Shown: positions 1 to 5,300 of the stretch, one piece after another
How the letters are laid out: each line of letters starts with the position of its first letter
Position numbering within the stretch: position 1 is the stretch's first letter
NCBI GenBank assembly: GCA_937864275.1
Contig: CALMIW010000391.1
Span: 1-7,106 of the forward strand
Direction of reading: 5' to 3'
Length of the DNA stretch: 7,106 bases
DNA from: an uncultured Dehalococcoidia bacterium
Lineage (GTDB): Bacteria > Chloroflexota > Dehalococcoidia > Tepidiformales > Tepidiformaceae
The notes under the pieces: model-generated
Seen by the model: the letters and a program-made list of their open reading frames with translations, nothing else
What the model was told of the DNA's origin: nothing
Databases searched by the model: none
Made by a program: the position numbers and the translations under genes

Positions 1-135
1 GGGGTACTCCGAGACGAGGAGCCCGAGGTCCAGCTTCCCCTCGCCGTAGGTCTTCACACCGGCGTAGGTCGAACCGGCGACGAAGCCTTTCGGAGACGTC
101 GAATGGCCGGAGAGGTCGAGGACTGGCTCGCTCAC
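1..135 (-). CDS. argJ: ArgJ, bifunctional glutamate N-acetyltransferase / amino-acid acetyltransferase (N-terminal 45 residues only)
   Basis: Only the first 45 codons are in the window; the gene continues past the left edge. The visible protein begins MSEPVLDLSGHSTSPKGFVA and continues into a segment containing AGVKTYGEGKLDLGLLVSEYP. This matches the ArgJ N-terminal pattern, in which a PkGF-A-G motif is followed by GiK, a short linker and a DLaLivS strand. ArgJ transfers the acetyl group from N-acetylornithine to glutamate (and in some versions also uses acetyl-CoA), closing the cyclic arginine pathway in the cytoplasm; known members self-cleave into two chains at a conserved Thr, which lies outside this window. 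The GTG start overlaps the argC stop as GTGA, so the two genes are very likely co-transcribed and translationally coupled. The identification rests on this short segment plus the argC neighbour. Whether the enzyme is mono- or bifunctional cannot be told from the part seen. Confidence 0.87.
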   Translation of the reverse strand, partial: MSEPVLDLSGHSTSPKGFVAGSTYAGVKTYGEGKLDLGLLVSEYP

Positions 136-1163
136 GGGTACACCGCCGGGAGGTCCAGGCCGGCCTTCTGGTCGAGACCGAGCATCAGGTTCATGTTTTC
201 GATGGCCTGGCCGGCCGCACCCTTCACCAGGTTATCCAGGACGCCGACCGCGACCAGCATGCCGTTGCGTTCGTCGATGACCGGATGGACGAGGCACATG
301 TTGTTGCCGAGGGTTTGCTTGGTGTGCGGCGGCGCCTCGACGACGTCGGTGAACGGCGCGCCGGCGTAGAAGTCGCGATAAATCTGCATCACCTCAGCCT
401 TCGTCACCTCCCGAGTCAGCGGTGCGTAGCAAGTGGCATGGATGCCGCGAGTCATCGGGACCAGGTGCGGAACGAAGGTGACCTTCGGCGCCGGACCTTC
501 CCGGAGGTTCGCCAATTCCTGCTGGATTTCCGGCTGGTGGTTGTGGTTCGCGACCTTGTAGGCGCTGACATCCTCGTTGACGTCGGCATAGCCGTAGCTA
601 CCGCCGGTACCGCGGCCGGCGCCGGATATGCCCGACTTCGCATCGACGACGACCGGGTTGGAGACAAGCCCGGCGGCGACGGCGGGCGCAAGGGCAAGGA
701 TCGACGCCGCCGGGTAGCATCCCGGGTTCGCGACCAGGTTCGCCCTGACGATTTCGTCCCGATTGAGCTCCGGCAGGCCGTAGACGGCCTGGGCGAGGAG
801 TTCGGGCGCGGGATGAGGGTTGCCGCCTCCCATCCATTGTTCGAACGCTCCCGGCTCCTTCAGCCGGAAGTCCGCCGCGATGTCGACGACCTTGACGCCG
901 GCCTTCACGTACGGGGCACAGGCCTTTGCGCTCTCTGCCGTGGGCAGGGCCGAGAAGACGATGTCGACCTCGGTGTCTATCTCTTCGGTAATACGGAAAT
1001 CACCGTAGACGGCAAGGTGGGGAAAGGCTTCTCCCAGACGCTTGCCGGCGAGGGAACGCCCGGTAGCCGCGACGATGCGGGCCTCCGGGTGGTTCCAGAG
1101 CAGGCGCGCCGCTTCCATGCCCGCGAATCCGGTGACGTTGATGATTCCAATGCGATAGCTCAC
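132..1163 (-). CDS. argC: ArgC, N-acetyl-gamma-glutamyl-phosphate reductase
   Basis: ArgC performs the NADPH-dependent reduction of N-acetylglutamyl 5-phosphate to N-acetylglutamate semialdehyde, the third step of arginine synthesis in the cytoplasm. With the GTG start at 1163 the protein is 343 residues, normal for the family. Visible landmarks are the N-terminal dinucleotide-binding turn (GIINVTGFAG, residues 6-15), the catalytic cysteine in ANPGCYPAA (Cys149), the substrate-binding/general-base histidines in NHNHQPEI (about residues 206-213), and the C-terminal signature DNLVKGAAGQAIENMNLMLG. The glycine motif departs from the common GATGYTG form. An ATG at 1184 would add MPMHNSR; I prefer the GTG because homologues usually have only a few residues before the first beta-strand and because a -10-like hexamer sits exactly 6 bases upstream of it. 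No Shine-Dalgarno precedes either start. LysY of the LysW lysine pathway is a homologue, but the adjoining argJ argues for arginine. Confidence 0.95.
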   Translation of the reverse strand: MSYRIGIINVTGFAGMEAARLLWNHPEARIVAATGRSLAGKRLGEAFPHLAVYGDFRITEEIDTEVDIVFSALPTAESAKACAPYVKAGVKVVDIAADFRLKEPGAFEQWMGGGNPHPAPELLAQAVYGLPELNRDEIVRANLVANPGCYPAASILALAPAVAAGLVSNPVVVDAKSGISGAGRGTGGSYGYADVNEDVSAYKVANHNHQPEIQQELANLREGPAPKVTFVPHLVPMTRGIHATCYAPLTREVTKAEVMQIYRDFYAGAPFTDVVEAPPHTKQTLGNNMCLVHPVIDERNGMLVAVGVLDNLVKGAAGQAIENMNLMLGLDQKAGLDLPAVYP

Positions 1164-1169
1164 CCGGGA

Positions 1170-1175
1170 ATTGTG
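1170..1175 (-). promoter_or_regulatory. Possible -10 element for leaderless argC transcript
   Basis: On the minus strand CACAAT matches 4 of 6 bases of TATAAT and is separated from the GTG start at 1163 by exactly 6 bases (TCCCGG), so transcription would begin at the start codon itself. There is no recognisable -35 hexamer upstream. The call is inference from spacing and from the similar layout of the MBL gene on the other side of the gap. Confidence 0.3.
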
Positions 1176-1200
1176 CATTGGCATGAGTCAGCGGGCCACT

Positions 1201-1220
1201 ACTGTGACGTCCATCACAGT
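1201..1220. promoter_or_regulatory. CRP/FNR-family operator-like palindrome between divergent argC and MBL genes
   Basis: The sequence is ACTGTGA-N6-TCACAGT: two perfect 7-base arms around a 6-base spacer. Its core TGTGA-N6-TCACA is identical to the half-site arrangement recognised by CRP of E. coli and by cAMP-responsive CRP proteins in actinobacteria; FNR-type sites (TTGAT-N4-ATCAA) differ. It lies in the divergent intergenic gap. Its centre (1210.5) is 31.5 bases upstream of the first base of the proposed MBL -10 hexamer and 35.5 bases upstream of the proposed argC -10. The former is close to the roughly 29.5 bases of a class II activator site, and neither promoter has a good -35 box. Binding by a CRP-family protein is inferred; no regulator gene is in the window. 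Confidence 0.6.
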
Positions 1221-1241
1221 CGGCGTTCCGGTGAGCGCCCG

Positions 1242-1247
1242 TAGAGT
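1242..1247 (+). promoter_or_regulatory. -10 element for leaderless MBL-hydrolase transcript
   Basis: TAGAGT matches the TANNNT pattern typical of leaderless promoters, and 4 of 6 bases of TATAAT. Exactly 6 bases (AGCGCC) separate it from the GTG at 1254, placing the hexamer at -12 to -7 if the start codon is +1. No Shine-Dalgarno lies upstream of the GTG and no -35 consensus is seen, in keeping with activation from the CRP-like site upstream. Confidence 0.45.
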
Positions 1248-1253
1248 AGCGCC

Positions 1254-1985
1254 GTGTCAGAACTCGACCTCCGGTTCATCGGGACTGGAAACGCGTTTGC
1301 GCCGAACGGCCTCTGCTGGAACGGCTTCGTGGCGAACGGGAAGTACCTGTTCGAAGCGCCGCCGCAGGCGCTCCAGATGCTCAACGCGCTGGGGCTCGAT
1401 GCGAACGACCTCGATGCGGTGGTCCTCAGCCACCACCACGGCGACCACTTCCTCGGCCTGCCCTTCCTCATGCTCGAGTGGAAGTACTCGAAACGGCGGC
1501 GGCCGGTCCGCATCATCGGGCCGGCGGGTACGCGGAAGCTCGCCGAACAGATCGCGCTGAGCGTCTACCCCGGGATCCTCCAGACCACCCACGAGATCGA
1601 GTGGGAGGAACTTGGCCCGGCGGCAAGGACGCGCGCCGGCGACCTCGAGTTGGAAACGCTTGGAATGAAACACGACGAACGGCTCTCGGGCACGCTCGGG
1701 TTCGCGGCGATGCTCGGGGGCCGCAGGTTCGGCTACACAGGCGACACGGCGATGTGCGATTCGGTCATCGCGCTCGCCAAACACTCCACCGTGCTGGTTT
1801 CCGAGTGTGCGTCACGCGACGACGATGTGGACGTCCACATGAATCTTGTGAAGGACATGCCTGTGCTGCGCGCAGCGATGCACGAGGACGCCCAACTGGT
1901 CCTGACGCACCTCGGCGAGGGTGTGGACGACGGGGGTCTGAAGAACACGCTGGTCGCTCGGGATGGCGAGAGCTACCGCTTCTGA
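1254..1985 (+). CDS. MBL-fold metallo-hydrolase (RNase Z-like subgroup, substrate unknown)
   Basis: A 243-residue metallo-beta-lactamase-fold hydrolase, probably cytoplasmic as it has no signal peptide or membrane segment. The metal-binding signature HHHGDH is at residues 60-65 (His60, His62, Asp64, His65). Other likely ligands are His140 (GMKH), Asp164 in the GYTGDT strand, and His219 in VLTHLG; His195 in VDVHMNL occupies the place of the conserved His in RNase Z-type proteins. The layout (FIGTGNAF start, SHHHGDHFLGLPF, YTGDT, LTHLG) is that of the RNase Z / AtsA-like branch, but at 243 residues it is shorter than bacterial RNase Z (about 305) and shows no obvious tRNA-binding exosite arm. 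tRNA 3' processing is therefore not assumed; a small-molecule ester, lactone or thioester hydrolase is equally possible. The start is a GTG without a Shine-Dalgarno. A thiolase-like gene follows after a 39-base gap. Confidence 0.9.
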   Translation: MSELDLRFIGTGNAFAPNGLCWNGFVANGKYLFEAPPQALQMLNALGLDANDLDAVVLSHHHGDHFLGLPFLMLEWKYSKRRRPVRIIGPAGTRKLAEQIALSVYPGILQTTHEIEWEELGPAARTRAGDLELETLGMKHDERLSGTLGFAAMLGGRRFGYTGDTAMCDSVIALAKHSTVLVSECASRDDDVDVHMNLVKDMPVLRAAMHEDAQLVLTHLGEGVDDGGLKNTLVARDGESYRF

Positions 1986-1988
1986 AGC

Positions 1989-2007
1989 GGGCCGGTAGAA
2001 TCGGCCC
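1989..2007 (+). promoter_or_regulatory. Inverted repeat enclosing a -10 hexamer, upstream of the thiolase/DUF35 pair
   Basis: GGGCCG (1989-1994) and CGGCCC (2002-2007) are perfect inverted arms around GTAGAAT. The hexamer TAGAAT (1996-2001) matches 5 of 6 bases of TATAAT and would start transcription at about 2008, just before the AAGGAG Shine-Dalgarno at 2011-2016. There is no clear -35. As DNA the repeat could be an operator overlapping the -10; as RNA it could be a small hairpin 3 bases after the MBL stop codon. It lacks a T-tract, so it is not a standard terminator. Confidence 0.4.
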
Positions 2008-2024
2008 CACAAGGAGCCACAGCT

Positions 2025-3212
2025 ATGGGACATCCAATCCGCGGGGCGACCGCGATCACCGGGTTCGGCATGACGCCGATGGGCCGGATCTACAAGTCCA
2101 CGATGGAACTGGCTGCCGATGCGACGCGCACGGCGATCAAGGACGCTGGCCTTCGCAAAGACCAGATTGACGGCCTGCTCATCAATGCCGGCATCACCGG
2201 AACGACCGGCGGAGGGCTGACGCTCGGCCTGCAGAACTACCTGGGCATGCAGAACCTGCGCCTGCTGAACCATATGAACGCGGCCGGTTCGACCGCGGCA
2301 CAGATGGTCCACTACGCGTCCCTTGCCATCGCCTCTGGCATGGCGAACCACGTCCTCTGCGTGTTCGCCGACGCCCCGCTCAAGGACGGCTCGTCGGCGG
2401 GAGCCGCGTACGGGAGCGCCGCGCAGAACCCACAGCGACCGCGTGGGATGTCGGGACTCTACCCCGCGTCCGGCTACTGCGGGGCGAATACCCCGTACGC
2501 ACTCGCCGCGCGCCGCCATATGGCCACCTACGGCACGACGCAGGACCAGCTCGGGATCATCGCCGTGGGCCAGCGGCAATGGGCGACGAAGAACCCGCTC
2601 GCCCAGATGCGCGACCCAATCACCCTCGAGGACTACCACAACTCGCGATGGATCATCGAGCCGCTTCACCTCCTCGACTGCTGCCTCGTTTCGAACGGCG
2701 CAGTGGCGGTAATCGTCAGTTCGGCGGCCGCGGCGAAGGACATGCCGCAGCCCCCGGTCTACGTCTGGGGAATGGGCCAGGGACACCCGGGCGACACCGC
2801 CCGCACGGGCTCGGAATGGGAGACAGAGACCGGAGCCCAGCTGGCGGCAAAGACCGCATACGCGATGGCAGGCGTCGGCCCGAGCGACATCTCGAGTTGC
2901 CAGATCTACGACTGCTACACCTACACGGTGCTTGTCACGCTGGAGGACTACGGCTTCTGCAAGAAGGGCGAGGGCGGACCGTTCGTCGAAGACGGCAAGC
3001 TCGGACCCGGCGGTTCGCTTCCGACGAACACCGGCGGCGGCGAGCTCTCGGCCTATTACATGTGGGGCATGACCCCGCTCTCCGAAGCGATCATCCAGGG
3101 ACGCGGCCATGGCGGCGAACGCCAGGTGAAGAACGACGTGATCCTCGCAACCGGCAACGGCGGCAGCCTGAGCTACCACGCGTGTCTCATCCTGAGCCCG
3201 CACGCGAACTGA
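2025..3212 (+). CDS. Thiolase-like / SCP2-type protein lacking the classical catalytic residues (Ltp2-like acyl-CoA lyase candidate)
   Basis: A 395-residue thiolase-superfamily protein of normal length. The N-terminal half opens with ITGFGMTPMG and carries the first thiolase core; the C-terminal half has GGSLPTNTGGGELSAYYMWG (329-348) and ends GNGGSLSYHACLIL. The nucleophilic cysteine position of thiolases aligns with Asn85 in NHMNAAGST. The GHP histidine is replaced by the YYMW segment (Tyr344-Tyr345), and the second cysteine position falls at ATGNGG with no cysteine. Classical thiolysis is therefore unlikely. The pattern of IYDCYTYTVLVTLEDYGFC (294-312, with Tyr295) plus the Tyr344/345 pair resembles Ltp2, the retro-aldolase of steroid side-chain degradation that works with a DUF35 protein and, as I recall, uses tyrosines near 294 and 344. 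The partner gene follows after 10 bases, strengthening this reading. Substrate unknown; an acyl-CoA in the cytoplasm is expected. Start supported by AAGGAG at 2011-2016, 8 bases before the ATG. Confidence 0.88.
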   Translation: MGHPIRGATAITGFGMTPMGRIYKSTMELAADATRTAIKDAGLRKDQIDGLLINAGITGTTGGGLTLGLQNYLGMQNLRLLNHMNAAGSTAAQMVHYASLAIASGMANHVLCVFADAPLKDGSSAGAAYGSAAQNPQRPRGMSGLYPASGYCGANTPYALAARRHMATYGTTQDQLGIIAVGQRQWATKNPLAQMRDPITLEDYHNSRWIIEPLHLLDCCLVSNGAVAVIVSSAAAAKDMPQPPVYVWGMGQGHPGDTARTGSEWETETGAQLAAKTAYAMAGVGPSDISSCQIYDCYTYTVLVTLEDYGFCKKGEGGPFVEDGKLGPGGSLPTNTGGGELSAYYMWGMTPLSEAIIQGRGHGGERQVKNDVILATGNGGSLSYHACLILSPHAN

Positions 3213-3222
3213 GGTACGAATC

Positions 3223-3630
3223 ATGCCCGAAGACTTCCCCCGGCCTCTGCCGGTAGCCGATGAATCCTCCAGGCCGTTCTGGGAAGGCGCGATGGAAGGC
3301 AAGCTGATGCTGATGCGCTGCACCGAGTGCGGGCACTGGCGGCTGCCTTCGCGCCAGCACTGCGACAGCTGCCTTTCGGACCAGTTCACCTGGGAACAGG
3401 CGAGCGGCCGGGGCACAGTCCGTACGTTCGGGGTGATGCACCAGAAGTACCATCCCGGCTGGGCGGCCATCGCCCCCTACAACGTGACCATCGTCGAGCT
3501 GGAAGAAGGGCCGCGGCTCCCGACCAACGTCGTCGGTGCGCCGAACTCCGACATCCGGGTGGGAATGCCAGTTATTGTCGAGTTCGAGCGACATGAGGAC
3601 ATCGCGTTACCGAAATTTCGGCCGGCGTAG
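3223..3630 (+). CDS. DUF35 zinc-ribbon / OB-fold acyl-CoA-associated protein
   Basis: A 135-residue two-domain protein. Residues about 12-30 form the N-terminal helix segment with the RPFWEGAMEGKLML pattern. A rubredoxin-like zinc ribbon follows, with CTEC (Cys33, Cys36) and CDSC (Cys47, Cys50). From about residue 53 an OB-fold begins with SGRGTVRTFGVMHQKYHPG and ends VGMPVIVEFERHEDIALPKFRPA. DUF35 proteins partner thiolase-like or hydratase subunits, where they are thought to bind or channel the CoA thioester (for example the DUF35 part of ChsH2 with Ltp2). It lies 10 bases behind the thiolase-like gene, with a GAGG ribosome-binding site (3211-3214) starting inside that gene's stop codon, so the two are co-transcribed and probably made in matched amounts. 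All four zinc ligands are present, so the ribbon looks intact. Confidence 0.92.
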   Translation: MPEDFPRPLPVADESSRPFWEGAMEGKLMLMRCTECGHWRLPSRQHCDSCLSDQFTWEQASGRGTVRTFGVMHQKYHPGWAAIAPYNVTIVELEEGPRLPTNVVGAPNSDIRVGMPVIVEFERHEDIALPKFRPA

Positions 3631-3660
3631 ACAGAAATTACGGAAATGATGCCCCGCGCT

Positions 3661-3720
3661 TCACGTAACTCACGTTATTATGGTGGGTGGCGCCCTTTCT
3701 AGTTGACCGTTCGTTATAGT
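3661..3720 (+). promoter_or_regulatory. Candidate promoter region of the VOC gene with tandem TCACGT repeats
   Basis: The 125-base gap between the DUF35 and VOC genes is richer in A and T than its flanks. It contains TCACGTAAC and TCACGTTAT in direct tandem (3661-3678), with TAAC-TCAC-GTTA also forming an inverted repeat (3666-3677). Two -10-like hexamers are seen: TATTAT (3676-3681) and TATAGT (3715-3720). The second would start transcription near 3727 and give a leader of about 29 bases containing the Shine-Dalgarno. Neither has a good -35; TTGACC at 3703-3708 is too close to TATAGT to serve it. No hairpin terminator with a T-tract follows the DUF35 gene, so read-through is possible. Confidence 0.3.
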
Positions 3721-3755
3721 GATCCACTGGTGGGGGCTTCGTTGGAGGCCACGGA

Positions 3756-4160
3756 ATGGCAGCGGACGGCCAGTTTGGCATCACTCTCTGGAGCACCGAG
3801 GTGTTCGCGCTGGCGGAATTCCTCCAGAAGGTCGCCGGCCTCGAGATTGAGCAGCGACACCCCGGGTTCGCCGCGCTGCGCGCGGGCGAGGCCGCGATCA
3901 CGGTCCACGACGACGAGTCGTACCGCGGTCATCCGTGGTTCGACGCCCTCTCGCGGGAAGGCGTTGCGCGCGGCATCGGCGCTGAGCTTCGGTTCCGGGT
4001 GGCTTCCGTCGCCGAGGCATTCGCGGCCGCGCGGAAGCTCGGCGCCCAGTCGATCGCGCCACCGTTCGAGATCGACGGCACGCTGGAGTGCCAGGTGATG
4101 GGGCCGGATGGTTATGTCCTCAGCCTATGGCAGGTATGGAACCCTTCAACATCAGCCTGA
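3756..4160 (+). CDS. VOC-superfamily (glyoxalase/bleomycin-resistance fold) protein
   Basis: A 134-residue protein with the two beta-alpha-beta-beta-beta modules of the vicinal oxygen chelate fold. Module one runs FGITLWSTEVFALAEFLQKVAGLEI (7-31) to AAITVHDDE; module two has GAELRFRVASVAEAFAAARKLGA (75-97) and ends in the typical GPDGYVLSLWQVW (116-128). The usual metal-ligand positions look substituted: the first-strand His/Gln position appears to be Gly8, and the glutamate of the normal GYxxELWQ ending is Ser123. It may therefore bind a ligand without acting as a metalloenzyme, like bleomycin-sequestering members. This is inferred from motif alignment by eye. It could also be a domain-of-pathway epimerase relative, but nothing identifies a substrate. 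The ATG is preceded by GGAGG at 3744-3748, 7 bases upstream. It stands 125 bases after the DUF35 gene, so it may have its own promoter. Confidence 0.8.
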   Translation: MAADGQFGITLWSTEVFALAEFLQKVAGLEIEQRHPGFAALRAGEAAITVHDDESYRGHPWFDALSREGVARGIGAELRFRVASVAEAFAAARKLGAQSIAPPFEIDGTLECQVMGPDGYVLSLWQVWNPSTSA

Positions 4161-4251
4161 AATTCATTGAGAAGAAACAAAACCTGCCGAATGTTCTGCT
4201 ACGTTGGTTGTGAAAGAACGCACATTCACCGTTGCGGAGGAATCGACCACT

Positions 4252-4455
4252 ATGAATACGCACCCTTCCATCCTCCACTCGCTGACCCCGGGTGAGCCCA
4301 CCCAGGCAGCGCTCCACCGTGAGGAGTTCTACAACTCGAAGCAGGACAAGCAGGAGTCGACCGACGCCAAAGCAGAGGTTGACCACCGCGCGGAAAGCCG
4401 CGCCAGCCTGCTTCGGGCCCAGGTGACTGCTCGGGTCGGCCGCTACTTCGCCTGA
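4252..4455 (+). CDS. Small hydrophilic protein of unknown function (67 residues)
   Basis: I do not recognise this protein. It begins MNTHPSILHSLTPGEPTQAA, then has a strongly charged, probably helical stretch (residues about 22-60, rich in Glu, Lys, Asp, Arg, Gln and Ala) and ends RVGRYFA. It has no cysteine, membrane segment or signal peptide. Support for it being real: a GGAGG Shine-Dalgarno at 4236-4240 (11 bases before the ATG), a stop codon followed 27 bases later by a strong terminator hairpin, and no competing gene on either strand. The same frame is open back to a TTG at 4204, but that lacks a ribosome-binding site. A 91-base AT-richer gap separates it from the VOC gene; TTGAGA at 4167-4172 is -35-like but no good -10 follows at the right distance. 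Confidence 0.68.
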   Translation: MNTHPSILHSLTPGEPTQAALHREEFYNSKQDKQESTDAKAEVDHRAESRASLLRAQVTARVGRYFA

Positions 4456-4482
4456 TCCTTCGATCCCGCCAAACTCAAACAG

Positions 4483-4507
4483 ACGCCCCTCATCCGAGGG
4501 GCGTTTT
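4483..4507. terminator. Rho-independent terminator between convergent genes
   Basis: ACGCCCCTC (4483-4491) and GAGGGGCGT (4496-4504) form a perfect 9-base-pair stem with an ATCC loop. On the plus strand the final T of the stem is followed by TTT (4505-4507), ending transcripts of the small-protein gene. Read on the minus strand the same stem follows the SDR stop codon by a few bases, with a weaker T-rich tail (TCTGTTTGAGTTT), so it probably serves both convergent units. Confidence 0.9.
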
Positions 4508-4509
4508 GC

Positions 4510-5292
4510 CTACCATGCAGTCCAGCCGCCATCCACCATCAGGGTGTGCCCGGTGACGTAGTCGCTCGCGGCGCTGGCGAGGAAGACGACCGCGCCGGCG
4601 AGCTCATGGGGCTGACCCCACCGGCCGAGCGGCGTGCGCCCGGTGATGAACGCCTTGCGTTCCGGGTCCAGGAAGAGCGGCCTGGTCAGTTCCGTCTCAA
4701 AGTAGGCGGGGCCGATGGCGTTGACCTGGACGTTGTGCGGTGACCATTCGATGGCCATCACTTTGGTCAGTTGCTCGATGCCGCCCTTCGAACTCGCGTA
4801 GGCGGCCTGGTTGGCCAGGGCGACGCTTCCCAGGATGCTCGAGATGTTGATGACCTTGCCGCTTCCCTGCGCCGTCAGCCGCCGGCCAAACGCTCGGGCA
4901 CAGATGAAATAGCCTTCGAGGTTGGTCGAGAGGACCTGGCGGTACTCCTCCGGGGCGAGTTCGAGGACCGGCTTGCGGACGTTGATGCCTGCGTTGTTCA
5001 CCAGGATGTCGACCCGCCCGAGCCGTTCGATCGTCTCCGACGCCAGACGTTCGCAGTCAGACTCGCTCGTCGTATCGCAGGTGATCGCTTCCGAGCGGCT
5101 GCCCAGCGAGCGTATGCGGTCCCTGACCGATTCGATCTCGGAAGCGGTGCGGCTGGCGGCGACGACATCGGCCCCGGCGGCCGCCAGGGCGAGCGCCATC
5201 GAGCGTCCGAGGCCACGCCCGGCGCCGGTCACCACGGCGACACGCCCTCGCAGGCTGAACAGTGCGGTTCCCAAGAGTTCCGGTTCATCCAC
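4510..5292 (-). CDS. SDR-family NAD(P)-dependent oxidoreductase
   Basis: A 260-residue classical short-chain dehydrogenase/reductase with a Rossmann fold. Visible motifs are the cofactor loop TGAGRGLG (22-29), the NNAG motif (99-102), Asn124 (STNLEGYF), the catalytic serine in NISSILGS (Ser151/152), Tyr165 and Lys169 in YASSK, and the family ending YVTGHTLMVDGGWTAW. Arg48 after the second strand (AASRT) hints at NADP(H) preference. The TPLGRWGQPHELAGAVVFLAS segment is like gluconate 5-dehydrogenase, 2-deoxygluconate 3-dehydrogenase and FabG-type enzymes; the substrate cannot be assigned. I chose the GTG at 5292 because the upstream ATG at 5352 would overlap the permease gene by 35 bases and add an unusual 20-residue lead, while the GTG leaves a 25-base gap. 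No Shine-Dalgarno precedes the GTG; a TTG at 5274 is a less likely alternative. The gene follows an ABC permease without obvious functional connection. Confidence 0.92.
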   Translation of the reverse strand: MDEPELLGTALFSLRGRVAVVTGAGRGLGRSMALALAAAGADVVAASRTASEIESVRDRIRSLGSRSEAITCDTTSESDCERLASETIERLGRVDILVNNAGINVRKPVLELAPEEYRQVLSTNLEGYFICARAFGRRLTAQGSGKVINISSILGSVALANQAAYASSKGGIEQLTKVMAIEWSPHNVQVNAIGPAYFETELTRPLFLDPERKAFITGRTPLGRWGQPHELAGAVVFLASAASDYVTGHTLMVDGGWTAW

Positions 5293-5300
5293 GGTGAGGG

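Noticed and set aside
597..640. GC-rich repetitive stretch in argC
   Set aside because: It encodes the conserved glycine-rich SGISGAGRGTGGSYGY segment of ArgC, so the repetitiveness comes from the protein.
285..1244. 319-residue open frame on the plus strand opposite argC
   Set aside because: It is the mirror of a well-recognised ArgC, with arginine/aspartate/glycine-rich composition typical of antisense frames in GC-rich DNA, and shows no domain.
1812..3470. 552-residue open frame on the minus strand opposite the thiolase and DUF35 genes
   Set aside because: It spans three genuine genes on the other strand, has low-complexity Arg/Ala/Val/Gly composition and no recognisable family.
3610..3621. 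Perfect 12-base palindrome CCGAAATTTCGG near the end of the DUF35 gene
   Set aside because: It lies inside coding sequence encoding the family-typical C-terminus, has no loop or T-tract and can be chance.
3703..3708. TTGACC as a -35 box for the VOC gene
   Set aside because: It is only 6 bases from the TATAGT hexamer, and no -10-like sequence lies 16-18 bases downstream.
4204..4251. TTG start extending the small protein by 16 residues
   Set aside because: There is no ribosome-binding site before it, whereas the ATG at 4252 follows GGAGG; the extension contains that Shine-Dalgarno itself.
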